Translations under genes and position numbers: made by a program | Shown: piece by piece, positions 1 to 11,823 of the stretch | Numbering within the stretch: position 1 is the stretch's first letter | How the letters are laid out: every line of letters begins with the position of its first letter | Source: Geotrypetes seraphini | Lineage: Eukaryota; Chordata; Amphibia; Gymnophiona; Dermophiidae | DNA: 64,000 nucleotides | Direction of reading: 5' to 3' | Assembly (NCBI RefSeq): GCF_902459505.1 | Contig: NC_047088.1 | Span: 100,059,704 to 100,123,703, forward strand | Notes under the pieces: model-generated | The model's database searches: none | The model's input: only the letters and a program-made list of their open reading frames with translations | Told to the model about the DNA's origin: nothing

Positions 1-53
1 TGGCTCGGATTGCGCCACAGCAACCCGCCGCCCGGCGGACAATATCTCATGAC

Positions 54-640
54 TTGTTGGTGAGGTTGCTCGCGGAGTTGCCGGCGGTGGCTCGGTCCCG
101 ATACGAGGAGCTGCTGTTTACTGCTGCTTTTTCGCTAGCGTTTTTCGGAGCCTTCTGCATCGGGGAGCTACTAGTGCATCCAGCTGATTCTGCAGGTGCG
201 CATGGCCTCTTATTGTGGCACGTGCAGTGTGGTGACAGCTCCGTTAGTTTATATCTTGCCAGATCCAAGACGGACCAGCTGAGCAGGGGCCGTACGGTGG
301 TTTTGCATAAGATAGTGGGCTGTGTTACTTGCCCGGTTACGGCTCTGTATGCCTTTATGGCGGTTCGTCCCCCGTTGGGGTTGGCCTTGTTGTTGCATGA
401 GGATGGCAGGCCCCTTACACATTATCAGTTCTTAGCCGTGCTGCGTCTAGTTTTGCGCCAATGTGGTGAAGACCCGGCGCGATATGGTACTCATTCATTT
501 CGGATTGGAGTTGCCACTTGCGCCTTTCTGGCTGGGGTGCTGTGTGAAGGGATTCAACAGTTGGGCCATTGGTCCTCGGGAAGTTACAGGAGTTACATTC
601 GGCCTTACGGGGTGGCACGGGGTTTGGATCGGGGAGGGAC
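54..640 (+). pseudogene. Tyrosine recombinase segment of Ngaro copy 1
   Basis: This is the C-terminal catalytic part of a YR-family integrase-like recombinase. THSFRIG carries the H-x-x-R motif, and a Trp-containing loop is followed by the Tyr nucleophile in SYRSYI. The same block recurs in copies 2 and 3. Its role in the living element would be to integrate the circular cDNA. It is fossil material within copy 1. Confidence 0.75.
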
Positions 641-806
641 CTAGGTTGGGCTGATCAGTTCTGGTTTCCACAGATGGGTACCTTGGTTCTGGGGGAGTGT
701 GTGGCTATAGCTGGTTGGTGCATGCTCAGGACTGACACTTTACTAACTGGGGTTTTGTTTTTCCAATTGGGCTGGGTTTAATTGCTGGGTTTGCCTTGCA
801 GATGCG

Positions 807-1375
807 GTGCGGCGACAGCGTACGGTGTGGATTGTCGGGCACTCCTTCGTCCACTGGGCGGGAGAGCGTGCCGTGATCCAGCCTGGGGGTCAGCACCTGG
901 GTCTGCAGCACTTGGGCATTTGCGTGTCCTGGTGGGGTCAGCAGGGCATGCGATGGCATCAGCTGTTACCGTTGCTGGCTGACTTCCATCGTCGCCCTCG
1001 TTGTCCGGATGTCCTGCTGCTGCATTTGGGTGGTAACGACGTGGATTCCCAGACGGGGAAGCACCTGATTGACTCTATTCTGGGTGATCTTAGGATAGTT
1101 TTGGAATGGTTCCCTGGCACGACGCTGCTGTGATCGGACATTATTCCCCGACCACGCCGGCTGGAGTCCCGGAGATGGACCAGGGGTTTGTGCAAGGTTA
1201 ACCGTCAGGTTGGGCGCTGGGTGGAGTCTAGGGGGGGTGCAACTACGACATGAATGGGTGAATGTGTCCTGTTTGGGTTTGTTTGCGAGGGATCGGGTAC
1301 ATTTGCCTGACGTGGGCTGGGATTTGCTGTTGGATGATTTCTCGTCGGGTTGTGAGCGTTGGGCGCTGTCTTAGT
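807..1375 (+). pseudogene. SGNH/GDSL hydrolase-like segment of Ngaro copy 1
   Basis: The segment begins with VWIVGHSFVHW, in which GHS is the block I serine motif. It continues with LLLHLGGNDVD (block III, G-x-N-D) and, further down, a D-x-V-H motif like block V. These are hallmarks of SGNH esterases. Hydrolase-like reading frames have been described in some vertebrate Ngaro elements; the substrate is unknown. A pyrimidine-rich tract ending in CAG (about 790-801) lies just upstream, as it does in the other two copies. Confidence 0.65.
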
Positions 1376-1781
1376 CACAGCTCTGTTCATTGTGGGGGGG
1401 GGGCTGTAAGGGTTTACAGGCCCTATGGTGGTATCTCGAGCTACTGGCTGGGCTCATCATGGGATGAGCGGTGGGCCGGCTGGGAGCCGTGCTTGGTGGG
1501 TCAGGTGACCCGGGTTAATGGGGCATGTGGGCGACAGATCCTTGCTTCATGGCGGGGTCGGGGGCATAACTTGTTTTACAGTAGCTCGAAATAATTTTGT
1601 GTTATAATGTTTATGCTGTTTATACGTTGATATGTTATTTAACAAACTGTTATGACCAATAAACAGGGCTGCGGCTATTTTTTCACCATAATTTGTGTTG
1701 AGTTTTTGTGGGAGAATGTAGGGGAGGGGTAAGGGTTTGAGATATATAGGAAGCGGGCCTATCCAGATTCCGCTGTTAGCT

Positions 1782-2068
1782 TCTCAGAAGTAAGGTTACC
1801 ATATGGCTCCTGAAAAAGAATAATGGATTGAGACTTCTGGTTTTTAAGTAAATTTAAACTGTTGAATTCACTCATGCTTATGGCAACTGAAGAGTGAAAG
1901 TAGTTGCTGTGAAAAGTGAACCATCAACCCTAGTTTACTAATTTGCTCTGCTCTCCATTGTTTGTTTCTCTAACACTGTCTCATCAGTGATCTGCTAATT
2001 AGGGATTTTGCTTGGATAATTTAATAGACGTATCCTGACTGGCGGCAGGAGTGAAGGAGCCATAAGAT
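1782..2068. other. Flank between Ngaro copies 1 and 2
   Basis: No gene is visible. The last 40 bases (atcctgac, ggcaggagtga, ccataagat) resemble both the end of a 247-bp tandem unit and the sequence just beyond the right edge of the array near 16012-16045. This may be the eroded left border of the same repeat array. Confidence 0.4.
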
Positions 2069-2344
2069 TAAAAAGTCCGAGAGCTAGTCTCGATGGACGG
2101 CTCTAACGCAGAGCTGTGAGTCCCGCGGGGCCATCCGTCGGGTAGGGTTTAGTGAAGGGGGGGGAAGTTAAGGTAGGAATAAAAGTTTTGATCGGGAGGG
2201 TAGAGGCCTTCCCGCTGAGGGATTGGCCTCTGATAGGGTAAAAGTCGCGGTCGTGGGGTGGGATGGGAGATGTATATAAGGAGGGCTCTCGGAGGACCTT
2301 AACGGTTTCAGGTCCTCTGAGACAACTTTTGCGGCGTCGGGTTC

Positions 2345-4210
2345 GTGCGGAGCCTCGTGGTTTGCCCCTCTGCTATGGAGCGTGCACCTTTTGACCCGGA
2401 GCTGTCCCTGTTGGCCGGCGATTCACTTGATGAGGACGAGCCGACACCGGTGAGTAGGACTGCACGGGGGGGACACTCGCTGCTTCCTCGGCGCTTGCGT
2501 TCGGCTGCCCAAACTGCGATTGCGCTCGAGGTTGTGGAGGAGGTGCGATCTGTTGCTGGCAGTGAGGGGTCAGCCCGCAGGGGCCGCAGCGGACTACCGG
2601 GTGTGCGGGGGAGGAGCCGTGGTGCTTCCCGAGCAGGGGGTAGGCAGGAAGGGCATTTCCTTCTGACTGCTGCTGGAGTTGTGGGTGTGTCAGATGCTGG
2701 TCTTCTTCCTGCTTGTGTGCCTGTGGCTGATCGGGCTGGGGTGGGGAGTGTTGGTGCTGGTTTGGGGTCTAGCCGGCAGGATGGAACGGCTCCTTCCTCG
2801 CTGGGGAGTGGAGTCCTCGGGGGTGGTTCCTTGGAGATCCGGTGTTGCCCTCTACCTCTGGGACGGGTCCTGGGCTGCCTGGCAGCGCGGCCAGCTGGTG
2901 GTCACCTTGGGCGCAGGGTCCTTGGGGGACTCCTTGGGGTCCTGGTCCCTGGGCTGTAGTTCTGCCTCCAGTCCATGGAGCTGTCCCGCCGCTGCCTTGG
3001 GGCCCGGGCGTTTCCATCGGGGGTATCCCTCGGGGGTTTGAGGGGGTGGGAGACCAGCGGGTGGGGGGTTGGCCCTCAGGGTTAACGTATCCTTCTACTG
3101 TGCAGGCTGCTGGCCCCTGTCTTGATTTTTTCCCCCAGGCTTCCGCTGCTGAACGTGGGTGTGTCGCTGGGACTTCTGCAGCTGGAGTGTGTGCCGAGGG
3201 ACTGGATGCTGCCCTGCGGACTGGAGTCCAGGAGCACGCAAGGGCGGCCCGTCGGAATCCTGCTACGGTGGTTGCTGCGGAAGGCGACAGGAGGAGCAGC
3301 AGGTGGAGGAGGCAGATCAGCTGGAATCCTGACCACGGGTAACATGGCGTTAGAGGCTGGGGTTGTTGGTAAGGGTAGGAGGAGGAAGAGTAAGGGAAAA
3401 GGTAGGAAAGGCCGACGGAGTAGGGATTCTTCTTCGTCCTCTTCGTCTTATTTAACCTCTTCTTCCTCTTCGACGTCGTCTTCCTTGTCAGGGTCACCTC
3501 GGCGGGGGACGGGTGAGAGCTCAGTACAGGAAGGGGCTGATCGGGGGCCCCTGGCTCTTGTGGCGCTGTCAGAGCTGTGGGAGAAGGTTCTGCGGTCTCT
3601 TCGCCGCAAGATTAGGAGGTGTTCATGTGTTGATATTTTTCAGCTTTTGGAAGGCAGAGTGCGAGGTCGGAAGAAGAAGAGTAAGAAGGAGGGGGGAAGC
3701 CTAAAGTGGGTTTTGTGTTTCGTAATGTTGTGAATTGGTCACGGGCATTTTTGCGTTTAGCCAGTGTTTGGGGACGGGAGCGCCCCCAGGACTACGGCCT
3801 TTTGTTGGCGTACGCGGATTCCATCCTCGATGGTTATCAGCGGTTCAGTGGTTGAGCCTGGCTCAACTACGATGAAGCGATCCGTGACAAGATGGAGAAG
3901 AACCGGCACATGTCTTGGGGTATGCAGGACATTAATCTGTGGCTCACCCATATGGCAAAACCTGGGGGTGTCCATCCCTAGTGTTGCGGGTAAGACGGGG
4001 CTTCCGGTCGCCGGGGGGGGTTCGTTCCTTTCGTCCCCCGGGGGGGCCCGGGGGCCGGGGGGGGGGCCCGGTCTCTGCTGGCAGTTCAATAAGTCCTCCT
4101 GTTCTTTTACGGACTGTCGCTTCCGTCATGCCTGCTCCTTGTGTGGACAGGGCCTCTCGGCTCTCAAGTGCCCCAAGAAGGGAACTGGAGCGCCCCCTGC
4201 CCCGGCCAAG
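2345..4210 (+). pseudogene. Gag-like region of Ngaro copy 2
   Basis: A long Pro/Gly/Ala-rich region is followed by a Ser/Arg low-complexity tract (about 3420-3500). At the C-terminal end is a Cys/His cluster (about 4075-4180) with the spacing C-x7-C-x4-C-x3-H followed by C-x2-C-x3-H-x4-C. This is a zinc-finger arrangement of the kind seen in DIRS/Ngaro Gag-like proteins and would bind element RNA. It is a fossil with interruptions. Confidence 0.6.
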
Positions 4211-4229
4211 TGAGGTCGGGGTGCCGGGA

Positions 4230-5760
4230 TTGCCCACTCCGGTCCAAGTGGGTGCCATGAGGCCTTGGTTGGACCTCTACAGGGATGGGAGGTCGGCTGC
4301 GATTCTGGCGGGTGGATTTAGCGACGGTTTTGTTATTCCATGTTCACTTCCCTTGGCTACTGTGCAGGTTTCCAATGCTTCCTCGGTTTCTCAGTTGCGG
4401 GTGGAGGTGCGGCGTAAGTTGCGTGAGGAACTTGCACATGCGCGGGTTGCGGGCCCTTTTCTGGAACGTCCATTCCCGGTGATGGTGTTGTCCCCTCTGG
4501 CAATCATTCCTAAGAAGGAGCCAGGGAAATTTTGCCTGATTCATAACCTGTCTAGGCCCGTAGGTCGATCTGTGAATTCCTCGCGATCTCTGTTCTGTCC
4601 GCTACGCTTCCTTCGACAGTGCTTTGCATCTGGTGTGAATTGCGGGATGTCGGGCTTTATTGGCCAAGGTGGACGTCGAGTCAGCCTTTCGGTTGTTGCC
4701 AGTTCATCCTTCTTCCTATCCGTTGCTGGGCTTTCGGTTTGAGGATGACTTTTATTTTGACCGCTGTCTGCCAATGGGTTGTTCCATCTCCTGTGCATTT
4801 TTTGAGTTGTTCAGCTCCTTTCTTCACTGGGTTACGGTCCGAAGTGCAGGGAGGGACTCGGTTGTTCACTATCTAGATGATTTTCTGTTCGTCGGGGGGG
4901 GGGGGGGGGGGCGGGCTCCGGCGATTGCGGTCTGCTGAAATCTACCTTCGAAGCGATGGCTGCCGAATTCGGGGTGCCATTGTCCGCTAATAAATCGGAA
5001 GGGCCCACTTCTTGCCTCACCTTCTTGGGGATCGAGACTGACTCGGTTGCAATGGTGATTCGGCTGCCACAGGCTAAGGTGCGACAGTTGTTAGCCTTGA
5101 TTTCTCTGGTTCGGGGTGCCCATAAATCTACTCTGCGGGTCGTGCAGTCTTTGTTGGGGTCCCTTAACTTTGCCTGTCGGGTTTTGCCTATGGGTCGGGC
5201 TTTTTTTGCGTCATTTAGCGGCGGCGACGTCAGGTGTTCGGGATCGACGACACTTTGTCCGGATTACTGCAGGGATTCGGGCGGATTTGCATATGTGGTC
5301 TCTCTTCTTAGCCCAATTCAACGGATCGCTCCCCATTCAGTTCCCTGATGCCTCTAACTTGGATCTAGAGCTGCAATCGGATGCGGCTGGGGGTGTAGGT
5401 TTCGGACTCTATTGTCAAGGGGACTGGTGCGCGGCGGCATGGCCTGAGAGCTGGCGGCGGGCAGGTATTACTCGCAATTTGACCCTGCTGGAGCTTTTCC
5501 CCTTGCTAGTCGCGTGTGAGTTGTGGACTGAAAAGTTGCAGAATCGGCGAGTCGTTTTCTGGTGTGACAACATGGGGGTGGTCGAGGTAGTGAACAGGCA
5601 GGCTGCAAAGTGTTTGCAGGTGAATGTGGTAATGCTGGAACTGGTCTTGCGCTGTTTGCACCTTAATTTGTATATTCGGGCTCGGCACGTCCCTGGGGTT
5701 CAGAACAGGCTTGCTGATGCGCTTTCTCGTTTTCAGTTCTTGCAGTTTTGCCAGCTGGCG
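4230..5760 (+). pseudogene. Reverse transcriptase and RNase H region of Ngaro copy 2
   Basis: RT motifs seen include PLAIIPKKEPGK, LSRPVGR, the fingers/palm segment FRLLPVHPSSYPLLGF, CLPMGCSISCAFFE and the catalytic box YLDDF. RNase H follows with SDAAGGVGFGLY, LELFPLLVA, FWCDNMGVVEVVN and the terminal RHVPGVQNRLADALSRFQF. This RT-RH block is typical of DIRS-order elements. The region is a fossil with interruptions. Confidence 0.8.
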
Positions 5761-5789
5761 CCATCAGCGAAGAAGGAGGAGTCGCCGAT

Positions 5790-6700
5790 GCCAGAACATT
5801 TATGGGGCCTGTTGGTGAGCGGATCTGGAGCATGTTGCAGTGGTCGGTAGTGCCTGCCACTTGGACTCAGTACAATCGAGGCTTCGTGACTGTATTTCAA
5901 TTTCTGCATACGCGGGGCTGGGTCCCTGGCCCTGTCCCGGAGGTCTTGTTAGCTGACTTCTTAGCGGGTTCTCAGTTGGAGGGTTATTCCCGTAGTGCGG
6001 CGGCGGGTCACCTGGCGGGCTTTGCTTTCTTTTGTAGGGCCTTCGGGTGGTTCTGCCCGGCGTTGGGATTTCTGCACCGCAGGATGTTGGTGGCCTGGGG
6101 TTGGGTGGCTCCACAGTTGCAGGATGCTCGGTTGCCAATCACGCATGCGTTGTTATCTCGTCTCATCGTGGTGTTGCCTGTTGTGGCGAGTTCTAGCTTC
6201 GAAGCATGTGTTCTTTGGGGCGCTGCGAGTGGGTGAGCTGCTTGTTCACCCGGCTGACACCCTGGGCTTGCGTGGTCTCCTGTGCAGTCAGGTGCGCGTG
6301 GCCGGGGATATGGTGCGTTTGTTCATTGCCAGGTCTAAGTCGGATCAGCTGTGCAGGGGGCGCACATTGGTCTTAAGCTGAGTGATGGGCTGTGCTTCAT
6401 GCCCGGCCAAGTCGCTGGAAGCCTATATGGCGATCCGACCTAGCTCAGACGTGGCGTTGTTGCTGCATGCGGATGGCATCCGTCTCACTCGTTACCAATT
6501 CCTGGCAGTTTTGCGTCAGGCTCTGGGTCGGTGCGGTGCTGAGCCGGCGCGTTTCGGCACGCACTCTTTTCGCATTGGGGCTGCTACTAGTGCATTTGAG
6601 GCTGGGGTACCTGCTGGGGCTATTCAAAGGTTGGGTAGATGGTCGTCTGGGGCCTATCGCGGCTACATTCGTCTGACTGATTCCATACCGGTGGAATTCT
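5790..6700 (+). pseudogene. Tyrosine recombinase region of Ngaro copy 2
   Basis: The N-terminal SAM-like part (QYNRGFVTVFQFLHTRGW) is followed by the catalytic part. That part includes ALRVGELLVHP (first catalytic Arg region), THSFRIGAATSAF (H-x-x-R) and LGRWSSGAYRGYI with the Tyr nucleophile. It replaces the DDE integrase of LTR elements in this group. Fossil. Confidence 0.8.
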
Positions 6701-6899
6701 GACTGATTCTCAGCCTGGTGGATTGGGTTAGTGGGTGCTGCTGTGCTGGTCGGGGAGGCTGGGGCGGTTTGAGGGAGGTTGAGTACTGGGTAGTAGTGTT
6801 TGCCTTTCAGGGGTATGGGCGGGTTCACTGCATGGCTTCTGTTACTAACCTTTTGGGTTCTGGGGGACGTTGGCTTGACTGCTGAGTTTTGCTTTTCAG

Positions 6900-7475
6900 G
6901 TGCAGCACAACGTGTCCTGTCGGTTTGGATCATTGGGCACTCCTTTGTCCATTGGGCCGGGGAGCGTTCAGTGGTACGACCGGGTGGTCAGCACTTGGGT
7001 CTCCGTCCTCACGGAGTCTACATCTCTTGGTGGGGTCAGCGGGGCATGCGTTGGCACCAGCTGCTCCCCCTTCTGGAGGATCTGCGGCATCGTGCTCGGC
7101 GTCCTGATCTATTGCTTTTTCACCTCGGAGGCAACGATGTTGATTCGCTTAGCGGAAAACATTTAATTTATATGGTTATTGGTGACCTGGGGGTAATTCA
7201 GGGTTGGTTTCCGGGTGCCAGGCTAGTCTGGTCCGACATTATTCCGCGTCCGAAGCGGCTGGTGTCTCGTAGATAGACCAGGGGGCTTACTAAGGTGAAT
7301 AGGCAGATTGGCCGGTGGGTGGAAGCTCGGGGCGGGGTACAGATCCGGCATTCCTGGATTGATGTTTTTTGTTCGGGTTTGTTTTACCGGGATCAGGTGC
7401 ACCTTTCTGACATCGTGTGGGATCTCTTGCTCGATGATTTTGCTACCTGTTGCGAGCGTGTGTTGGATCCTTAGC
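6900..7475 (+). pseudogene. SGNH/GDSL hydrolase-like segment of Ngaro copy 2
   Basis: The segment shows VWIIGHSFVHWAGE (block I Ser), LLLFHLGGNDVDS (block III Gly and Asn) and a downstream D-x-V-H block V (RDQVHLSDI). The catalytic-type residues are all present across the segment. The acceptor-like tract ttgcttttcag stands immediately before it at about 6889-6899. The function in the element is unknown. Confidence 0.65.
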
Positions 7476-7944
7476 CGCAGCTCTGTTCATTGGGGGTGCC
7501 TGTAACGGTTTACAGGCTTGTGGCGGTATCCCGAGCTACTGGCGGCTGGTGTCATCATGGGGATGAGCGGTGGGCCGGTTGGGAGCCGTGCCTGGTTGGT
7601 CGGATGAACCTGGACAATGGAGCATGTGGGGGACATGCCACCCCTCGGACCCTTGCTTAGATGGCAGAGTCGGGGGCCATTTACATCTGAGTCAGTAGCT
7701 CGGGATCTGGGTCGCAATGGTGATACCATTGTGCGGGTTTAATGGATAAACTGTTATTTAATGTTGTTTGTAATGTTATTTATAATATGTAAAATGTTAT
7801 TCAAATATGTTAATTTTCAATAAACAGGGCTGCGACAAGGTTTCTCCACGCAGGTTTACGTGTCTTCTTGGGGTTTGGTTAAGGGTTTGATGGGCAGGAA
7901 GATGTTAGCATTAAGAAAGCGGGCCACTCCAGCTTCCGCTGTTA

Positions 7945-8090
7945 ATGCAGAGACTAAAAGAGTGAAACTTTTTGCAGCTCTTAAAGTTAGACTTGTAGCC
8001 TAGGGGTTAGGGCAGCTGACTAGCACCCCGATGGGCTGGGTTTGGGGAAAGCACACTTTTCTCCCCAGCATTGAAAACCTTATGTTTTAC
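7945..8090. repeat. Stranded piece of the 247-bp tandem unit between two Ngaro copies
   Basis: This runs from atgcagagac to tatgttttac. It matches the first about 150 bases of the tandem unit that forms the array at 13991-15930, including the tRNA-like stretch gcctaggggttagggcagc. The rest of the unit resumes at 13991 beyond copy 3. The fragment was therefore isolated when the two retroelements landed in the array. Confidence 0.85.
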
Positions 8091-8569
8091 CAACAGCGGA
8101 AGCTGGAGAGGCCCGCTTCCCTGAGGCATACCCATCCTTACCTTCAAATCCCAATCCAACCCCCCCCCCCAAAAAAAAAAGCGTATACCTGAGTGGAGAA
8201 ACCTGGCCGCAGCCCTGTTTATTGTAAAATAAACATATTTAAATAACATTTACATATAGTAAACAACATATACAAACAGCATTAAATAACAGTTTATCTG
8301 ATTAAACCCACACATTGTGACCCTGATCCCAAGCTACCAACTTAGATGAAAATGGCCCCCGACCCTGCCATCTAAGCAAGGGTCCGAGGGGTGGCATGAC
8401 CCCACATGCCCCCTTGTCCAGGGTCATCAGACCCACCAGGCACGGCTCCCAGCCAGCCCACCACTCATCCCATGATGAGACAAGCCGCCAGTAGCTCGGG
8501 ATACCGCCACAGGCCTGAAACTCGTTACAGGCCCCCCCCCAACAATGAACAGAGCTGCGGCTAGAGGTC

Positions 8570-9150
8570 CAACACGCGTTCACAACAAGAAGCAAAATCA
8601 TCGAGCAAGAGATCCCACCCGATGTCCGACAAATGTACCTGATCCCTGTAGAACAACCCTGAACAAGATACATCAACCCAAGCATGCCTCATCTGCACCC
8701 CACCCCGAGCTTCCACCCACCTCCCAATTTGTCGATTCACTTTGATAAGCCCCCTGGTCCATCTACGAGACACCAACCACTTCGGTCACGGAATAATGTT
8801 GGACCAAACGAGCCGAGCACCAGGAAACCAACCCTGAATCATCCCAAGATCTCCTATGACCATATCAATTAAAAATTTTCTACTAAGTGAATCAACATCG
8901 TTGCCCCCAAGGTGAAAAAGTAAAAGATCCGGACGCCGGGCACAACGATGAAGATCATCCAGAAAAGGGAGCAGCTGGTGCCAACGCATACCCCGCTGCC
9001 CCCACCAAGAGACATAGACTCCACGTAGACGAAGGCCCAAGTGCTGACACATGGTCGGACCACAGCACGCTCCCCAGCCCAATAGACGAAGGAGTGCCCG
9101 ACGATCCAAACCGACAGAACACGTCGAGCGGCACCTGTAAAGCAAAGCCC
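8570..9150 (-). pseudogene. SGNH/GDSL hydrolase-like segment of Ngaro copy 3
   Basis: The sequence reads VWIVGHSFVYWAGE, then LLLFHLGGNDVDS, then RDQVHLSDIGWD, giving Ser, Gly/Asn and Asp/His motifs of the SGNH fold in the right order. As in copies 1 and 2, a pyrimidine tract ending in CAG stands directly upstream in the sense direction. Fossil. Confidence 0.65.
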
Positions 9151-9309
9151 AGCAGTCAAGCCAACGTCCACCGACACCCTAAAAGTTAGTAACAGGAGGC
9201 CATGCAGGGAACCCACCCAACTGACCCCAAAAGCAAACAGCCCCTCCCCCAAACTGGCCACTCCACCAAGCTTCCCTGGACCCCCCTACCGGCTCAGGAG
9301 CACCCTTAC

Positions 9310-10190
9310 CCACTCGACTGACCAGACGAAGAACTCCCCCGCCCAGCTCCCGATGAATGGATGTAGCCACGATAGGCCTCCGAGGACCAACGACCCAACT
9401 GTCGAATAACCTCCGCAGGCATCCCCGCCTCGAAGGCAATGGTAGCAGCCCCTATGCGAAAGGAGTACGTGCCGAAGCGCATCGGCTCAACGCCGCAATG
9501 ACCCAGTGCCCGATGCAAAACTGTCAGAAATTGGAAACGAGTAAGTTGAGTGCCGTCGGCATGTATCAACAATGCCAAGTCCGAAGTAGGTCGAACCACC
9601 ATATAGGCAGCCAGAGATTGGACAGGGCACGAAGTACAGCCCTCCACTCAGTGCAATACTATTGTGCGCCCCCTGCCCAGCTGATCTGACTTAGACCGGG
9701 CAATGAATAACCGCACTGTATCCCCAGCCACGAGCACCTGACTATGCATGCCCCGTAAGTCGGACGGGTGAACAAGCAACTCACCCACTCGTAAAGCCCC
9801 AAAGAACGCCAAGGAAAAAGCCACCCTAAATAAACAAGCTTCAAAGCCCGAATGCGCAATCCCAGGCAAAACCCTAAGATGCGAGATAACAATGCATGCG
9901 TGATAGGCAACCGGGAATCCGGCAACCGCGGAGCCACCCGATCCCAGGCCGCCAGCATCCTGCGCGGCAAAAATCCTGTCACTGGGCAGTACCACACGAA
10001 GGCCCTACAAAAGAAAGCAAAGCCTGCCAGATGACCCGCCGCTGCACTACGGGAACAGCCCGCAGCCAGGGAATCAGCTAAGAAGTCCGCTAACAAGACC
10101 TCAGTGACAGGGCCGGGGACCCAACCCCGCGGACGCAGAAAGTTGAACACTGTGACAAAACCTCAATTGTACCGAGTCCAAGTAGCAGGA
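9310..10190 (-). pseudogene. Tyrosine recombinase region of Ngaro copy 3
   Basis: The block shows ALRVGELLVHP, the H-x-x-R box in TYSFRIGAATIAF and LGRWSSEAYRGYI with the catalytic Tyr, equivalent to copies 1 and 2. Fossil. Confidence 0.78.
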
Positions 10191-10289
10191 GCTACGGACT
10201 GCTGCAACAGGCTCCAGATCCGCTCACCACCAGGTTCCACAAGCGCTCTGGCATCGGCGACCCATCCGTCTTCGCTGTCGGCACCAGCT

Positions 10290-11820
10290 GCCGGAACTGC
10301 AAAAATTGAAATCGAGAAAGGGCATCAGCAATCCTGTTCTGAACCCCGGGGACGTGGCGAGCCCGAATGTATAAATTAAGATACAAACAGCGCAAGATAA
10401 GTTCCCGCATCACCGCGTTCACCTTCAAGCATTTCACTGCTTGCCGGTTCACCACCTCCACCACCCCCATGTTGTCACACCAGAAAACAACACGCCGATT
10501 CCGTAACTTCTCCGGCCACAACTCACACGCCACCAGCAAGGGGAAAAATTCCAGTAAGGTCATATTGCGAGTAATACCTGCCTGACGCCAACCCTCAGGC
10601 CACGCTGCCACGCACCAGTCCCCCTGACAATAAAGACCAAAACCCGCACTGCCAGCAGCATCTGATTGCAGCTTGAGATCCACGGTAGAGACGTCAGGAA
10701 GCTGAATCGGGAGCGACCCATTAAACTGGGATAAGAATAAAGACCACATATGCAAATCCGCTCGAATCCCCGCTGTAATCCGTACGAAGTGTCTACGATC
10801 ACGTATACCCGACGTCGCAACCGCCAGACGACGAGAAAAGGCACGGCCCATAGGCAGTACCCGACAGGCAAAATTAAGGGACCCCAACAAAGATTGAACC
10901 ACCCTCAGAGTAGGTTTATGGGTGTCCCGAACAAGCGAAATCAAAGCTAACAACTGTCGCACTTTACCCGACGGGAGCCGAGTCACCATAGCCACCGAGT
11001 CAATCTCGATCCCCAAGAAAGTGAGACAAGTAGTGGGCCCCTCAGATTTATCAGCAGACAACGGCACCCCAAATTCAGCAGCCATGGCTTCGAAAGTAGA
11101 TTTCAACAGACTACAATCACCAGAACCCGCCCCACCAACGAAAAGAAAATCATCCAGATAGTGAACCACCGAAACCCTCCCCGCTCGACGAACAGTAACC
11201 CAATGCAGAAAGGAGCTGAACAACTCAAAAATGCGCAAGATACGGAACAACCCATCGGCAGACAGCGATCAAAGTAAAAGGCACCCTCGAACCAAAACCC
11301 CAGTAGAGGATACGAAGACGGATGAACCGGCAATAACCTAAAGGCTGACTTGATATCCACTTTAGCCAGCAAAGCACAACCGCCCGCCTGTCGAACGAGG
11401 TGTAAGGCACTGTCGAAGGAGGCATAGTGGACAGAGCAAAGATCGCGAGGAATACCATCATTCACCAAGCGCCCAACGGGCCTGGACAAATTATGGATCA
11501 GGCGATATTTGCCCGGCTCTTTCTTAGGGATAATCGCCAGAGGGGACAATACCATCACAGGGAACGGGCGCTCCTGAAAGGGCCCCTCAATTCGCGCCTG
11601 ATCAAGTTCTTCACACAACTTACGTCGCACCTCCACCTGCAACTGAGACACCGAACAAGCGTTGGACGCCTGCACATTAGCCAAAGGAAGTGAATATGGA
11701 ATAACAAAACCTTCACTAAATCCCCGGACAAGCGTCGCAGTGGCCCGCATGTCACTGTAGAGGTCCAACCAAGGCCTCATGGCACCCACCCAGACCGGGG
11801 TGGGCAACCCCTGCACCCCG
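10290..11820 (-). pseudogene. Reverse transcriptase and RNase H region of Ngaro copy 3
   Basis: RT motifs seen are PLAIIPKKEPGKYRLIHNLS, KVDIKSAFRLLPVHPSSYP, CLPMGCSVSCAF and YLDDFLFVGG. RNase H follows with LQSDAAGSAGFGLY, FWCDNMGVVEVVN and RHVPGVQNRIADALSRFQF. This is the best preserved RT-RH block of the three Ngaro copies. Fossil. Confidence 0.82.
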
Positions 11821-11823
11821 ACC

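Larger units (their letters stand above)
1..1781 (+). mobile_element. Ngaro-type YR retrotransposon, 3' portion (fossil copy 1)
   Basis: This is the 3' part of a tyrosine-recombinase retrotransposon; its 5' part lies outside the window. In order it holds the end of a tyrosine recombinase (about 54-640), an SGNH-hydrolase-like segment (about 807-1375) and a 3' untranslated region. The recombinase segment shows the HSFRIG box and the LGHWSSGSYRSYI tail with the nucleophilic Tyr. The 3' untranslated region has AATAAA at 1658. The 3' terminus (ccagattccgctgtta, ending about 1776-1781) matches the ends of the two larger copies in this window. Known for the group: YR elements integrate through a circular DNA intermediate and make no target-site duplication. 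The copy looks broken, with a few interruptions, and is probably of intermediate age. Assignment to Ngaro rather than DIRS or PAT rests on the hydrolase module and the lack of DIRS-like inverted ends. Confidence 0.75.
2069..7944 (+). mobile_element. Ngaro-type YR retrotransposon, near full length (fossil copy 2)
   Basis: This 5.88-kb element carries every part expected of a Ngaro-like element. In order these are a promoter region with TATATAA at about 2273, Gag (about 2345-4210), RT (about 4230-5330), RNase H (about 5340-5760), tyrosine recombinase (about 5790-6700), an SGNH-hydrolase-like segment (about 6900-7475) and a 3' region with AATAAA at 7819. The edges are exact because the flanks (ccataagat before, atgcagagac after) join to give an uninterrupted tandem-repeat unit. 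There is therefore no target-site duplication, as known for YR retroelements. The copy is broken by several interruptions and is not functional as it stands. Overall similarity to copy 3 suggests that both belong to one moderately old burst. Confidence 0.85.

Noticed and set aside
54-640. Bacterial or phage-type integrase gene
   Set aside because: The tyrosine recombinase sits with RT, RNase H and Gag parts in the sister copies, so it belongs to a eukaryotic YR retrotransposon.
6900-7475. A host esterase gene
   Set aside because: The same segment recurs at the same place in three retrotransposon copies and has no host exon structure.
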